Positions 63,961-64,000 of a DNA stretch of 64,000 bases are shown here, piece by piece. Position 1 is the stretch's first letter. Each line of letters starts with the position of its first letter. Location of the stretch: NCBI GenBank assembly GCA_014529385.2, contig CM043969.1, forward strand, positions 72,070,676-72,134,675, written 5' to 3'. The translations under genes were made by a program, and so were the position numbers. This DNA is from Adiantum capillus-veneris. Taxonomy: Eukaryota > Streptophyta > Polypodiopsida > Polypodiales > Pteridaceae. The notes beneath the pieces were generated by a model. It was not told the origin of the DNA, did not search any database, and was given only the letters and a program-made list of their open reading frames with translations.

Positions 63961-64000
63961 GGACTTTTGTCATTGGGATTTTAATACATCTGACAAGATG

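Overview
The window reads as a repeat-rich land-plant nuclear genome, most likely a seed-free vascular plant such as a fern (inference). Evidence: plant-type PLS pentatricopeptide-repeat (PPR) relics with the MYAKCG signature, Ty1/copia elements primed by initiator-Met tRNA, Ty3/gypsy elements, a PIF/Harbinger transposase, plant-style spliced exons of a CDPK-related kinase, and dense dinucleotide microsatellites. I found no complete, clearly functional host gene. Almost everything recognisable is a mobile element, a decayed gene family or a gene fragment.

Layout. 1-3.2 kb: an LTR with a primer-binding site, two LTR fragments of one family in opposite orientation, a copia scrap and microsatellites. 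3.2-12.2 kb: a large minus-strand graveyard of PPR modules that has expanded by tandem and segmental duplication. 12.4-13.0 kb: three in-phase exons of a CDPK-related kinase (minus strand). 14.1-16.4 kb: a roughly 2 kb imperfect palindrome made of two tail-to-tail PIF/Harbinger transposase ends. 16.9-19.6 kb: a short LTR element with matching LTRs that carries only a gag (TR-GAG type). 20.6-23.6 kb: a minus-strand gypsy element whose RT is truncated straight onto LTR-like sequence, plus a GGAACG fold-back. 25.3-26.2 kb: young tandem duplications.

28.0-36.8 kb: the most unusual object, an 8.8 kb minus-strand element. It has about 2.4 kb direct terminal repeats, a basic-tailed ORF1, and a reverse transcriptase whose motifs resemble Penelope-like RTs rather than LTR-element RTs. 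No endonuclease is visible. Each terminal repeat carries a series of strong 5' splice-site consensus sequences on the element's sense strand.

38.8-57.9 kb: an old Ty3/gypsy element (plus strand) split by two copies of one Ty1/copia family in opposite orientation. Copia A (minus, 40452-45629) has a perfect AATTT target duplication. Copia B (plus, 53229-57758) has an imperfect one. The gypsy element appears to encode a second retropepsin-like domain downstream of its integrase. All three elements have a substituted integrase catalytic residue. 59.2-60.3 kb: a diverged AGCTA-rich satellite. 60.7-62.1 kb: an FCP1/HAD-like pseudogene and a charged reading frame upstream of it. 62.6-64 kb: more PPR relics (minus strand).

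The relative ages that can be read are gypsy first, then copia B (LTRs differ at about 12 sites by eye), then copia A (about 6 sites). All identities are hand estimates.
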